From: Coriobacteriaceae bacterium
GTDB taxonomy: Bacteria > Actinomycetota > Coriobacteriia > Anaerosomatales > D1FN1-002
Direction: 5' to 3'
Assembly: GCA_013824215.1 (NCBI GenBank)
Contig: PNNM01000029.1
Coordinates: forward strand, 1-12,991
Length of the DNA stretch: 12,991 nucleotides
The first letter of the stretch is position 1, and each line of letters begins with the position of its first letter. Of the stretch, positions 1 to 9,041 are shown one piece after another. The notes below the pieces were generated by a model. The model ran no database searches and was not told the DNA's origin. It saw nothing but the letters and a program-made list of their open reading frames with translations. The position numbers and the translations under genes were made by a program.

Positions 1-61
1 TAGAACGCGCGGCGGGCGAACGAGCAGCGTGCCGCGCGATCGGGATGCAAGAGGAATGCGA

Positions 62-85
62 CCCTTCACACGCCGTGTCGAAGGG
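62..85 (+). other. Hairpin in the region upstream of tuf
   Basis: CCCTTC (62-67) pairs with GAAGGG (80-85), and ACAC (68-71) pairs with GTGT (75-78) across a GCC loop, leaving one bulged C. This gives a 10-bp stem. No run of T follows, so it is not a classical terminator. The surrounding 1-182 stretch has no promoter that I can recognise, which fits co-transcription of tuf with a gene to the left, expected to be fusA. The role of the hairpin is unknown. Confidence 0.4.
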
Positions 86-164
86 CAGGAGAAGAGGGCG
101 GGACGGTTATCGCCAGGTCGGTCACCTTCGGGGATCGGCGCCGTCCATCGGCATGAGGCCCCCG

Positions 165-174
165 AAAAGGAGGA
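165..174 (+). promoter_or_regulatory. Strong ribosome binding site of tuf
   Basis: AAAAGGAGGA-type Shine-Dalgarno sequence ending 8 bases before the ATG at 183. It decides the start: the reading frame is open upstream to an ATG at 45, but only 183 has this site and the conserved EF-Tu N-terminus. Confidence 0.85.
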
Positions 175-182
175 GACGCTAC

Positions 183-1367
<1,185 letters not shown>

Positions 1368-1383
1368 CGCACCACCACAGCCG

Positions 1384-1425
1384 CACGGAACGCGGGGCCC
1401 GGTCTCGTCTCAGCCGGGCTCCGTG
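1384..1425 (+). terminator. Probable terminator hairpin after tuf (no U-tract)
   Basis: CACGGA (1384-1389) pairs with TCCGTG (1420-1425), and GCCCGG pairs with CCGGGC, with a 7-base bulge on the 5' arm. It lies 16 bases after the tuf stop and before the rpmG promoter, the expected place for a terminator. The downstream bases are TGTGCGGG rather than a T-run, so termination efficiency cannot be judged from sequence. Confidence 0.5.
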
Positions 1426-1451
1426 TGTGCGGGTGGCCGCGCCCAGTCTGT

Positions 1452-1481
1452 TTGACAGCCGCTTCCGGCGGTCGCTAGACT
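1452..1481 (+). promoter_or_regulatory. Promoter of the rpmG-tRNA-Trp-secE-nusG unit
   Basis: TTGACA at 1452-1457, an 18-base spacer, then TAGACT at 1476-1481. The -35 box is a perfect housekeeping-sigma consensus and the -10 box has four of six consensus bases. The expected transcription start is near 1488, about 50 bases before the rpmG start codon. The bases between the -10 box and the start are GC-rich, as is common at stringently controlled ribosomal promoters; that link is inference. Confidence 0.8.
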
Positions 1482-1538
1482 ACCGTACCGCGCCGACGGG
1501 CCGCTGACCGCGGCTGCGGCGCACTAGGAGGACGCAAG

Positions 1539-1688
1539 ATGAGGACCCTGGTCACCTTGGCATGCACAGAGTGCAAGCGCCGGAACTACACCACCACCAA
1601 GAACAAGCAGAGCAACCCCGAACGCATCGAGTTCAAGAAGTTCTGCAAGTGGTGCCGCACCCACACCGTGCACAAGGAGACGCGGTAG
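1539..1688 (+). CDS. rpmG: 50S ribosomal protein L33
   Basis: This short gene encodes a 49-residue L33, a small protein of the large ribosomal subunit near the E site. It begins MRTLVTLACTEC and ends KETR. Two CxxC pairs, Cys9/Cys12 and Cys36/Cys39, form a zinc ribbon, so this is the zinc-binding (C+) form of L33. An AGGAGGA site at 1526-1532 lies 6 bases before the ATG. It is the first gene after the 1452-1481 promoter and lies just before tRNA-Trp and secE, a common order. A 5-bp hairpin begins directly after the TAG stop. Length and residues are normal for the family. Confidence 0.97.
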   Translation: MRTLVTLACTECKRRNYTTTKNKQSNPERIEFKKFCKWCRTHTVHKETR

Positions 1689-1701
1689 GGCGCGTGGCGC
1701 C
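1689..1701 (+). other. Small hairpin between rpmG and tRNA-Trp
   Basis: GGCGC (1689-1693), loop GTG, GCGCC (1697-1701), starting on the base after the rpmG stop codon. It may protect the mRNA 3' end after the tRNA is cut out; this is inference. Confidence 0.35.
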
Positions 1702-1725
1702 TGGACTCGGCAGGTGATCTCAAGT

Positions 1726-1801
1726 AGGGCAGTAGCTCCAATGGTAGAGCGCCGGTCTCCAAAACCGGATGTTGGGGGTTCGAGTCCCTCCTGCCCTGCC
1801 A
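1726..1801 (+). tRNA. tRNA-Trp (anticodon CCA)
   Basis: A complete 76-base tRNA with CCA encoded. The acceptor stem is AGGGCAG (1726-1732) with CTGCCCT (1791-1797). The D stem is GCTC (1735-1738) with GAGC (1747-1750). The anticodon stem is CCGGT (1752-1756) with ACCGG (1764-1768), around the loop CTCCAAA, which places the anticodon CCA at 1759-1761 and reads UGG. The T stem is GGGGG (1774-1778) with CCCTC (1786-1790) and the loop TTCGAGT. The discriminator base is G1798 and the 3' CCA is 1799-1801. It sits inside the rpmG-secE unit with no promoter of its own visible, so it is probably excised from the mRNA by RNase P and a 3' nuclease. Confidence 0.98.
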
Positions 1802-1802
1802 C

Positions 1803-1871
1803 CGACGACACACGCGTCGCGGGGACCCCCGCTGCGCGCCACAACGATGCGGGTCCTGCGAGCAGGACCCG
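1803..1871 (+). other. Hairpins between tRNA-Trp and secE
   Basis: Three stems lie in this 93-base gap. CGACG (1803-1807) pairs with CGTCG (1815-1819). Partly competing with it, GCGGG (1819-1823) pairs with CCCGC (1828-1832). The strongest is CGGGTCCTG (1850-1858), loop CGAG, CAGGACCCG (1863-1871), a perfect 9-bp stem. None has a T-run. They could mark the 3' processing site of the tRNA and cap the 5' end of the secE message. No second promoter is visible here. Confidence 0.45.
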
Positions 1872-1894
1872 GAGCGAAGGACGGAGTGTAGGAG

Positions 1895-2128
1895 TTGGCG
1901 CAGACCGCGAAGGCGGCGGCTAGCAAGCCGAACATGATCCAGCGCTTCATCCGCTATCTCGGCGACGTTCGCGCCGAGATGCGCCGCGTGGTCTGGCCGA
2001 CCCGCAAGGAAGTGCTCAACTCGAGCGTGATCGTCGTGACCACCCTGCTCATCATGGTGGCCCTGGTGTTCACCTTCGACCAGATCGTCCTTCAGATCGT
2101 CCGGCTGCTCACCGCGGTCAGGGGCTGA
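1895..2128 (+). CDS. secE: Preprotein translocase subunit SecE
   Basis: SecE is the small essential clamp of the SecYEG channel in the cytoplasmic membrane. The 77-residue product is the single-membrane-helix type. Residues 26-40 carry the amphipathic helix with the family motif VVWPTRKEV (32-40), followed by one hydrophobic membrane segment at about 43-68. The predicted start is TTG at 1895, with GGAG at 1883-1886, 8 bases upstream. The first 13 residues are Ala/Lys rich. An in-frame ATG at 1934 (residue 14) would still give a functional core but has no clear ribosome site. It is followed by nusG after only 5 bases, the near-universal secE-nusG pair, so the two are probably translationally coupled. 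Confidence 0.95.
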   Translation: MAQTAKAAASKPNMIQRFIRYLGDVRAEMRRVVWPTRKEVLNSSVIVVTTLLIMVALVFTFDQIVLQIVRLLTAVRG

Positions 2129-2133
2129 GGGCC

Positions 2134-2664
2134 GTGGCGAAGAAGTGGTACGTCATCCACACGTACTCGGGGTACGAGAACAAGGTCCAGACGAACCTGC
2201 TCCACCGCATCGAGTCTATGGGCATGCAGGATCGGATCTTCGACGTCTTCATCCCGAAGGAGTCCGTGACCGACATCAAGCAGGGCGGTCGCAAGGTCAC
2301 CTCGGACAAGAAGGTGTTCCCCGGCTACATCCTCGTGCAGATGGAGCTCGATGAGGACTCCTGGTACGTCGTGCGCAACACCCCGGGTGTCACCGGTTTC
2401 GTGGGCGCGCAGGCCAAGCCTGTCGCCCTCTCGCGCTCGGAGGTCGACCGGATCCGCAAGCGCGTGTCGGCGGGTCCGAAGCAGCGCACGCTGAGCGATT
2501 TCACCGAGGGGATGGCCGTCAAGGTCACCGCCGGCCCGTTCGCTGACTTCGACGGTGTCGTCTCCGAGGTCAACGCCGACCAGGGCAAGGTCAAGGTCAT
2601 GGTCGCCATCTTCGGACGCGAGACGCCCGTGGAACTCGGTTTCGATCAGGTAGCGAAGCTGTAA
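2134..2664 (+). CDS. nusG: Transcription termination/antitermination factor NusG
   Basis: NusG binds RNA polymerase and links it to the ribosome or to Rho. The 176-residue protein has the N-terminal NGN domain (WYVIHTYSGYENKV near residue 5, and a conserved FPGYILVQM segment) and a C-terminal KOW domain (about 120-176, with VKVTAGPFADFDGVVSEV and FGRETPVEL). The start is GTG at 2134, with AGGGG at 2120-2124 in the end of secE acting as ribosome site. Streptomyces and Mycobacterium NusG carry a long acidic N-terminal extension; this one does not, which argues for a different actinobacterial branch. A 7-bp hairpin follows its stop codon, then rplK. Confidence 0.98.
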   Translation: MAKKWYVIHTYSGYENKVQTNLLHRIESMGMQDRIFDVFIPKESVTDIKQGGRKVTSDKKVFPGYILVQMELDEDSWYVVRNTPGVTGFVGAQAKPVALSRSEVDRIRKRVSAGPKQRTLSDFTEGMAVKVTAGPFADFDGVVSEVNADQGKVKVMVAIFGRETPVELGFDQVAKL

Positions 2665-2666
2665 CC

Positions 2667-2683
2667 GCCGCCGCGACGGCGGC
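2667..2683 (+). other. Hairpin between nusG and rplK
   Basis: GCCGCCG (2667-2673), loop CGA, CGGCGGC (2677-2683), a perfect 7-bp stem two bases after the nusG stop. No T-run follows and no promoter is visible before rplK, so read-through into rplK is expected. Confidence 0.5.
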
Positions 2684-2706
2684 ATGGACCGAAAGACGGA
2701 ATAGAG

Positions 2707-3138
2707 ATGGCCAAGAAGAAGAAGATCATCGGCTACATCAAGCTGCAGATCCCGGGCGGCCAGGCCAATCCGGCCCCCCCCGTAGGTCCGGCACTCGGTC
2801 AGCACCAGGTCAACATCATGCAGTTCTGCCAGCAGTTCAATGCGGACACCCAGAGCCAGAACGGCACCATCATCCCGGTCGAGATCACGGTGTACGAGGA
2901 CCGCTCGTACACGTACGTGCTCAAGACCCCGCCGGCCGCCGTCCTGCTCAAGCAGGCCACCGGGGTGGAGAAGGGCTCGGGCACACCGAACCGGCTGAAG
3001 GTGGCGACAGTCACCAAGGACCAGGTGCGGAGTATCGCCGAGACCAAGATGGCCGACCTCAACGCGAACGACGTCGAGGCCGGCATGAAGATCATCGAGG
3101 GCACCGCGCGCTCGATGGGCATCACCGTCGAGGAGTAG
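2707..3138 (+). CDS. rplK: 50S ribosomal protein L11
   Basis: L11 forms the stalk base of the large subunit with 23S rRNA and L10, and takes part in factor-dependent GTP hydrolysis and in sensing uncharged tRNA by RelA-type enzymes. The 143-residue protein has the normal length. The N-terminal domain has the proline-rich PGGQANPAPPVGPALGQ segment (about 16-32), the site associated with thiostrepton-type drugs, and the C-terminal rRNA-binding domain includes KTPPAAVLLKQATG and a long loop ending in GTARSMGITVEE. The start is ATG at 2707; its ribosome site is weak (GGA at 2698-2700). The gene follows nusG by 42 bases with no visible promoter and precedes rplA, the standard order. Confidence 0.98.
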   Translation: MAKKKKIIGYIKLQIPGGQANPAPPVGPALGQHQVNIMQFCQQFNADTQSQNGTIIPVEITVYEDRSYTYVLKTPPAAVLLKQATGVEKGSGTPNRLKVATVTKDQVRSIAETKMADLNANDVEAGMKIIEGTARSMGITVEE

Positions 3139-3159
3139 CTCCTCGGCGTGAGGCGACGA

Positions 3160-3202
3160 CCGCCGGCCGAGGCGCCGGCGGCGTGGGAGGGTCCCTCGCG
3201 GC
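3160..3202 (+). promoter_or_regulatory. Structured rplK-rplA spacer, possible L1 target
   Basis: CCGCCGGC (3160-3167) pairs with GCCGGCGG (3174-3181), a perfect 8-bp stem with loop CGAGGC. Directly after it, GTGGGAGG at 3183-3190 resembles, from memory, the conserved GGUGGGAG stretch of the L1 binding site in 23S rRNA. Placed 26-45 bases before rplA, it could be the mRNA site through which L1 represses its own gene. The hairpin is seen; the regulatory role is a guess. Confidence 0.35.
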
Positions 3203-3213
3203 CCGCTGACCAC

Positions 3214-3220
3214 AGGAGGA
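3214..3220 (+). promoter_or_regulatory. Ribosome binding site of rplA
   Basis: AGGAGGA ends 7 bases before the GTG at 3228 and decides this start. It is much stronger than the site of rplK, the gene before it. Confidence 0.75.
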
Positions 3221-3227
3221 ACGGGAA

Positions 3228-3935
3228 GTGAAGCGAGGCAAGAAGTACTCAGCCGCGGCCGAGAAGCTGGACAGCGATACGCTCTACGCGCCGCTGGAGG
3301 CGATGACCTTGGCCAAGGAGCTTGCGTCCGCCAAGTTCGACGAGACCGTCGAGGTCCACTTCCGGCTCGGCGTGGACACCCGCCAGGCGGACCAGCAGGT
3401 CCGGGGTTCCGTCAGCCTGCCCGCCGGGACCGGCAAGACGGTGCGCGTGGCGGTCTTCGCGGTCGGCGACAAGGCGAAGGAGGCCGAGGCGGCCGGTGCC
3501 GATGTCATCGGTGACGACGAGCTGATCGAGCGCATCTCGGGCGGCTTCCTGGACTTCGACGCCACCGTCGCCACCCCCGACATGATGGCCAAGGTCGGCA
3601 AGCTCGGTAAGATCCTCGGCACCCGCGGCCTCATGCCGAACCCGAAGCTCGGCACGGTCACCATGGACGTCGGCCGCGTGGTCAAGGAACTCAAGGCCGG
3701 CAAGGTGGAGTACCGCGCGGACAAGTTCGGTATCGCGCACGTGGGCATCGGCAAGGCGTCGTTCGACCCGAAGGCGCTCACCCGGAACTACGCCGCCGTG
3801 CTCGACGAGATCCTGCGCGCCAAGCCCGCATCGGCCAAGGGCAGGTACATCAAGTCGATCACCGTGGCCACCACCATGGGTCCCGGCATCAAGGTCGACA
3901 CCCTCAAGACGCGCGACCTGCTCGACGAGGGCTAG
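3228..3935 (+). CDS. rplA: 50S ribosomal protein L1
   Basis: L1 builds the mobile L1 stalk that guides deacylated tRNA out of the E site, and in many bacteria also represses its own operon by binding mRNA. The product is 235 residues, the usual length. The family signature GTRGLMPNPKLGTVT lies around residues 128-142. Conserved flanking parts include the N-terminal KRGKKYSAAAEKLD and the C-terminal IKSITVATTMGPGIKVD. The start is GTG at 3228 after a strong AGGAGGA site. The gene closes the rpmG-to-rplA run: the next promoter begins 24 bases after its stop, with no clear terminator in between. Confidence 0.98.
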   Translation: MKRGKKYSAAAEKLDSDTLYAPLEAMTLAKELASAKFDETVEVHFRLGVDTRQADQQVRGSVSLPAGTGKTVRVAVFAVGDKAKEAEAAGADVIGDDELIERISGGFLDFDATVATPDMMAKVGKLGKILGTRGLMPNPKLGTVTMDVGRVVKELKAGKVEYRADKFGIAHVGIGKASFDPKALTRNYAAVLDEILRAKPASAKGRYIKSITVATTMGPGIKVDTLKTRDLLDEG

Positions 3936-3958
3936 GCGAGGCGCAGGCGGCGCGGGTC

Positions 3959-3988
3959 TTGCGGTTGTAGCGCGCTCGCGTGTAGAAT
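3959..3988 (+). promoter_or_regulatory. Promoter of the rplJ-rplL unit
   Basis: TTGCGG at 3959-3964, an 18-base spacer, then TAGAAT at 3983-3988. The -10 box has five of six consensus bases; the -35 box keeps only TTG. The expected transcription start is near 3995, which would give a leader of about 300 bases before rplJ that begins just upstream of the L10-binding element. The position and the shared 18-base spacer support it. Confidence 0.72.
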
Positions 3989-4020
3989 CACGCCCGCTGT
4001 TCCACAAACGCATACGGGAC

Positions 4021-4105
4021 CGTTCGCCGAAGACAGCAGGCACCCGCACTCCTCCAAAGGGGCGGGTTCAATGGGCCTCAAAGGCCCGCCAGCCGAGGCG
4101 GCCGT
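4021..4105 (+). promoter_or_regulatory. Ribosomal protein L10 leader
   Basis: This is the mRNA element bound by the L10-(L7/L12) complex to repress its own operon. The recognisable parts are GCCGAAGACAGCAGG on the 5' side (4026-4040) and CCAGCCGAGGCGG on the 3' side (4089-4101). The closing pairs GCC (4026-4028) with GGC (4097-4099) lie next to GA facing GA (4029-4030 and 4095-4096), the tandem G-A arrangement of a kink-turn. Two hairpins lie between: ACCCGC (4042-4047) with GCGGGT (4062-4067), and GGGCCT, loop CAA, AGGCCC (4073-4087). The layout agrees with the known L10 leader family; a covariance-model search was not possible here. Confidence 0.88.
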
Positions 4106-4114
4106 TTCGAGGGA

Positions 4115-4129
4115 CGCGCATCATGCGCG
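4115..4129 (+). other. Small hairpin in the rplJ leader
   Basis: CGCGCA (4115-4120), loop TCA, TGCGCG (4124-4129), a perfect 6-bp stem between the L10 element and the likely attenuator. It may be a spacer helix or part of a switching structure. Confidence 0.4.
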
Positions 4130-4148
4130 AACGTAAGTACCTTCACGC

Positions 4149-4186
4149 GGCCTCCGTCTTCTCAGGCGGGGGCCGTGTCGTCTTCC
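4149..4186 (+). terminator. Likely attenuator (intrinsic terminator) in the rplJ leader
   Basis: GGCCTCCGTC (4149-4158) pairs with GGCGGGGGCC (4165-4174) over a TTCTCA loop, a 10-bp stem containing two U-G pairs. The following bases GTGTCGTCTTCC are T-enriched, but not a clean T-run. Its place, some 45 bases after the L10-binding element and 120 bases before rplJ, is where an attenuator controlled by L10 occurs in several Gram-positive bacteria. An alternative partner exists: GCGGCC at 4147-4152 is complementary to GGCCGC at 4236-4241. Function is inferred. Confidence 0.5.
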
Positions 4187-4295
4187 CGGGCGGGGAGTAC
4201 CGCTCGGGGGCGCCGGTCCGCTCGGTACCGTGCGAGGCCGCATGCGGTCGCGCGCGGGAGGAGCGGTCCGTTGCAGCAAAGGAAGGAGGGATAGG
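4187..4295 (+). promoter_or_regulatory. Distal part of the rplJ leader with alternative stems
   Basis: This stretch holds no gene that I accept. CCGCTC (4218-4223) can pair with GAGCGG (4261-4266), with GG/CC continuing beyond one mismatch. Inside that, GCGA (4232-4235) with TCGC (4248-4251), and CCG with CGG, form a hairpin with loop CATG and a GG bulge. GTACCG (4198-4203) can instead pair with CGGTAC (4223-4228). The ribosome site GGAAGGAGGG (4281-4290) stays unpaired in these folds. Confidence 0.4.
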
Positions 4296-4817
4296 ATGCC
4301 GACTGCGCAGAAGGCCGAGACCGTCGCGGAGATCAAGGAGAGACTCTCCGGATCCGCTGGCGTGATCATGGCCGACTACCGTGGGCTCACGGTCAAGGAG
4401 ATGCAGGCGCTCCGTTCGGCGCTCCGCGCGATCGGTGCGGAGATCAGGGTGTACAAGAACTCGCTCACCGAGATCGCCTTGCGCGAGCTGGGACTGCCGG
4501 ACATGGGCAGCTACCTCGAGGGCCCGACCGCGTTCGTCTTCTCCGGCGGGGATCCCGTGGCGCCCGCCAAGGCGCTCATGGATTTCGCCAAGGAGCACAA
4601 GGCGCTCGAGATCAAGGGCGGCTTCGTCGAGAACGCGCTCGTGGACGGCGCCGCCGTCAGGGCGATCGCGGCCCTTCCGAGCCGTGAGGAACTCATCGCG
4701 ATGCTCATGGGCACGATGCTCAACCCGGTCCGCGGCTTCATGGCGATGGCGAACGCTCCGGCGGGCGCTCTGGCCAGGGTGTTGCGCGCTGTGGCCGACC
4801 AGAGGGCGGCCGCCTAG
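4296..4817 (+). CDS. rplJ: 50S ribosomal protein L10
   Basis: L10 anchors the L7/L12 dimers to the ribosome next to L11 and, with L7/L12 bound, represses its own mRNA. The 173-residue product has the common short length. The N-terminal rRNA-binding domain includes the conserved ADYRGLTVKEMQALR and VYKNSLTEIALRE stretches; the C-terminal helix, ending in NAPAGALARVLRAVADQR, is the platform for L7/L12 dimers. The start is ATG at 4296, with GGAAGGAGGG at 4281-4290. The frame is open further upstream to 4230, but that stretch lacks family similarity and a ribosome site. It is preceded by its own promoter and L10 leader, and followed after 74 bases by rplL. Confidence 0.98.
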   Translation: MPTAQKAETVAEIKERLSGSAGVIMADYRGLTVKEMQALRSALRAIGAEIRVYKNSLTEIALRELGLPDMGSYLEGPTAFVFSGGDPVAPAKALMDFAKEHKALEIKGGFVENALVDGAAVRAIAALPSREELIAMLMGTMLNPVRGFMAMANAPAGALARVLRAVADQRAAA

Positions 4818-4823
4818 CACCAC

Positions 4824-4869
4824 GACACGTATGGGAGCGGGGCGGCTCAGCCGTCCCGCGGACACGTAT
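4824..4869 (+). repeat. 9-base direct repeat flanking a hairpin between rplJ and rplL
   Basis: GACACGTAT occurs at 4824-4832 and again at 4861-4869. Between the copies, GCGGGGCGGC (4837-4846) pairs with GCCGTCCCGC (4850-4859) over a TCA loop, a 10-bp stem with one U-G pair. There is no T-run, so it should not terminate. A hairpin here could be a processing site that lets rplL be made in excess, as L7/L12 is present in several copies per ribosome. The repeats are seen; the role is inferred. Confidence 0.6.
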
Positions 4870-4891
4870 CAGGACAAGGAGTGGAACGAAG

Positions 4892-5278
4892 ATGGCGAAG
4901 ATCAATCGTGCCGATGTGATGGAATGGGTCAAGGAGGCTCCTGCGCTCGAGCTCGCCGAGCTCGTCAAGGAGATGGAGGACGTCTTCGGCGTGTCCGCCG
5001 CGGCCCCGGTGGCCGTCGCGGCCGCCGTTCCCGCTGCCGGTGGCGACGCCGGTGCGCCTGAGGAGAAGGACAGCTTCGACGTCGTGCTGACCGGTGCCGG
5101 TGGCCAGAAGATCCAGGTCATCAAGGTGGTCCGCGAACTCACGAGCCTGGGCTTGAAAGAGGCCAAGGACCTCGTCGACGGCGCCCCGAAGTCCGTGCTC
5201 GAGGGCGTCAACAAGGAGAAGGCCGAGGAGGCCAAGTCCAAGCTGGAGGATGCCGGCGCGGCGGTCGAGCTCAAGTAG
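4892..5278 (+). CDS. rplL: 50S ribosomal protein L7/L12
   Basis: L7/L12 is the multicopy stalk protein that recruits and stimulates translation GTPases such as EF-Tu. The 128-residue protein has the expected three parts: an N-terminal dimerisation domain (about 1-34, MAKINRADVMEWVKEAP...), an Ala/Pro/Gly-rich flexible hinge (about 35-54, with AAAPVAVAAAVPAAGG) and the C-terminal factor-binding domain (about 58-128) with KIQVIKVVRELTSLGLKEAK. The start is ATG at 4892, with AAGGAG at 4876-4881. A perfect 15-bp hairpin begins 20 bases after its stop, followed by a promoter for rpoB, so much of its transcription may end or be processed here. Confidence 0.98.
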   Translation: MAKINRADVMEWVKEAPALELAELVKEMEDVFGVSAAAPVAVAAAVPAAGGDAGAPEEKDSFDVVLTGAGGQKIQVIKVVRELTSLGLKEAKDLVDGAPKSVLEGVNKEKAEEAKSKLEDAGAAVELK

Positions 5279-5298
5279 CTCGGACCCACGCTCATGGA

Positions 5299-5332
5299 CG
5301 ACGGCCGGCGCCCCATCGGGCGCCGGCCGTCG
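5299..5332 (+). other. Perfect 15-bp hairpin between rplL and rpoB
   Basis: CGACGGCCGGCGCCC (5299-5313), loop CATC, GGGCGCCGGCCGTCG (5318-5332), without a mismatch. It is the most stable structure in the window. What follows is CGCTCCACGAAAAGA, with no T-run, so it is either a terminator of the type without U-tract, a partial attenuator, or an RNase III processing site like the one known between rplL and rpoB in E. coli. Sequence alone does not choose. Confidence 0.7.
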
Positions 5333-5345
5333 CGCTCCACGAAAA

Positions 5346-5370
5346 GAGGGGGCAAAGGATTGACCCCCTC
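5346..5370 (+). repeat. Inverted repeat across the rpoB -35 box
   Basis: GAGGGGG (5346-5352) and CCCCCTC (5364-5370) are perfect inverted arms spaced by 11 bases. The right arm overlaps the TTGACC -35 hexamer at 5360-5365. It could be an operator for a dimeric regulator or an RNA hairpin in transcripts coming from rplL. No known regulator is matched. Confidence 0.4.
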
Positions 5371-5389
5371 GACGCCCCTCGGTTATTCT
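5360..5389 (+). promoter_or_regulatory. Promoter of rpoB-rpoC
   Basis: TTGACC at 5360-5365, an 18-base spacer, then TATTCT at 5384-5389. Five of six bases match the -35 consensus and four of six the -10. The expected start is near 5396, about 44 bases before rpoB. The bases after the -10 box (AACCATTTGC) are less GC-rich than at the other two promoters. It would allow RNA polymerase genes to be expressed apart from rplJ-rplL. Confidence 0.72.
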
Positions 5390-5439
5390 AACCATTTGCG
5401 ACTGCCCCCGCTCCCAACGCCTCCAAGGAGGAACGCCTC

Positions 5440-9036
<3,597 letters not shown>

Positions 9037-9041
9037 AGGCG

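Noticed and set aside
1..3. TAG at the very first bases as the stop codon of an upstream gene (fusA)
   Set aside because: Position fits, but no coding sequence is visible to the left, so it cannot be supported.
45..182. N-terminal extension of tuf from an ATG at 45
   Set aside because: The 46 extra codons have no EF-Tu similarity and no good ribosome site; the family N-terminus MAKKKFERTKPHVN begins at 183 after AAGGAGG.
4..182. A tuf-specific promoter
   Set aside because: No pair of boxes with acceptable sequence and spacing was found; co-transcription with an upstream gene is simpler.
2092..3213. 373-codon minus-strand frame across nusG and rplK
   Set aside because: Covers two conserved genes on the other strand and reads as low-complexity sequence.
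4230..4295. Upstream extension of rplJ to an ATG at 4230
   Set aside because: The strong GGAAGGAGGG site and L10 similarity both point to 4296; the extension falls in the structured leader.
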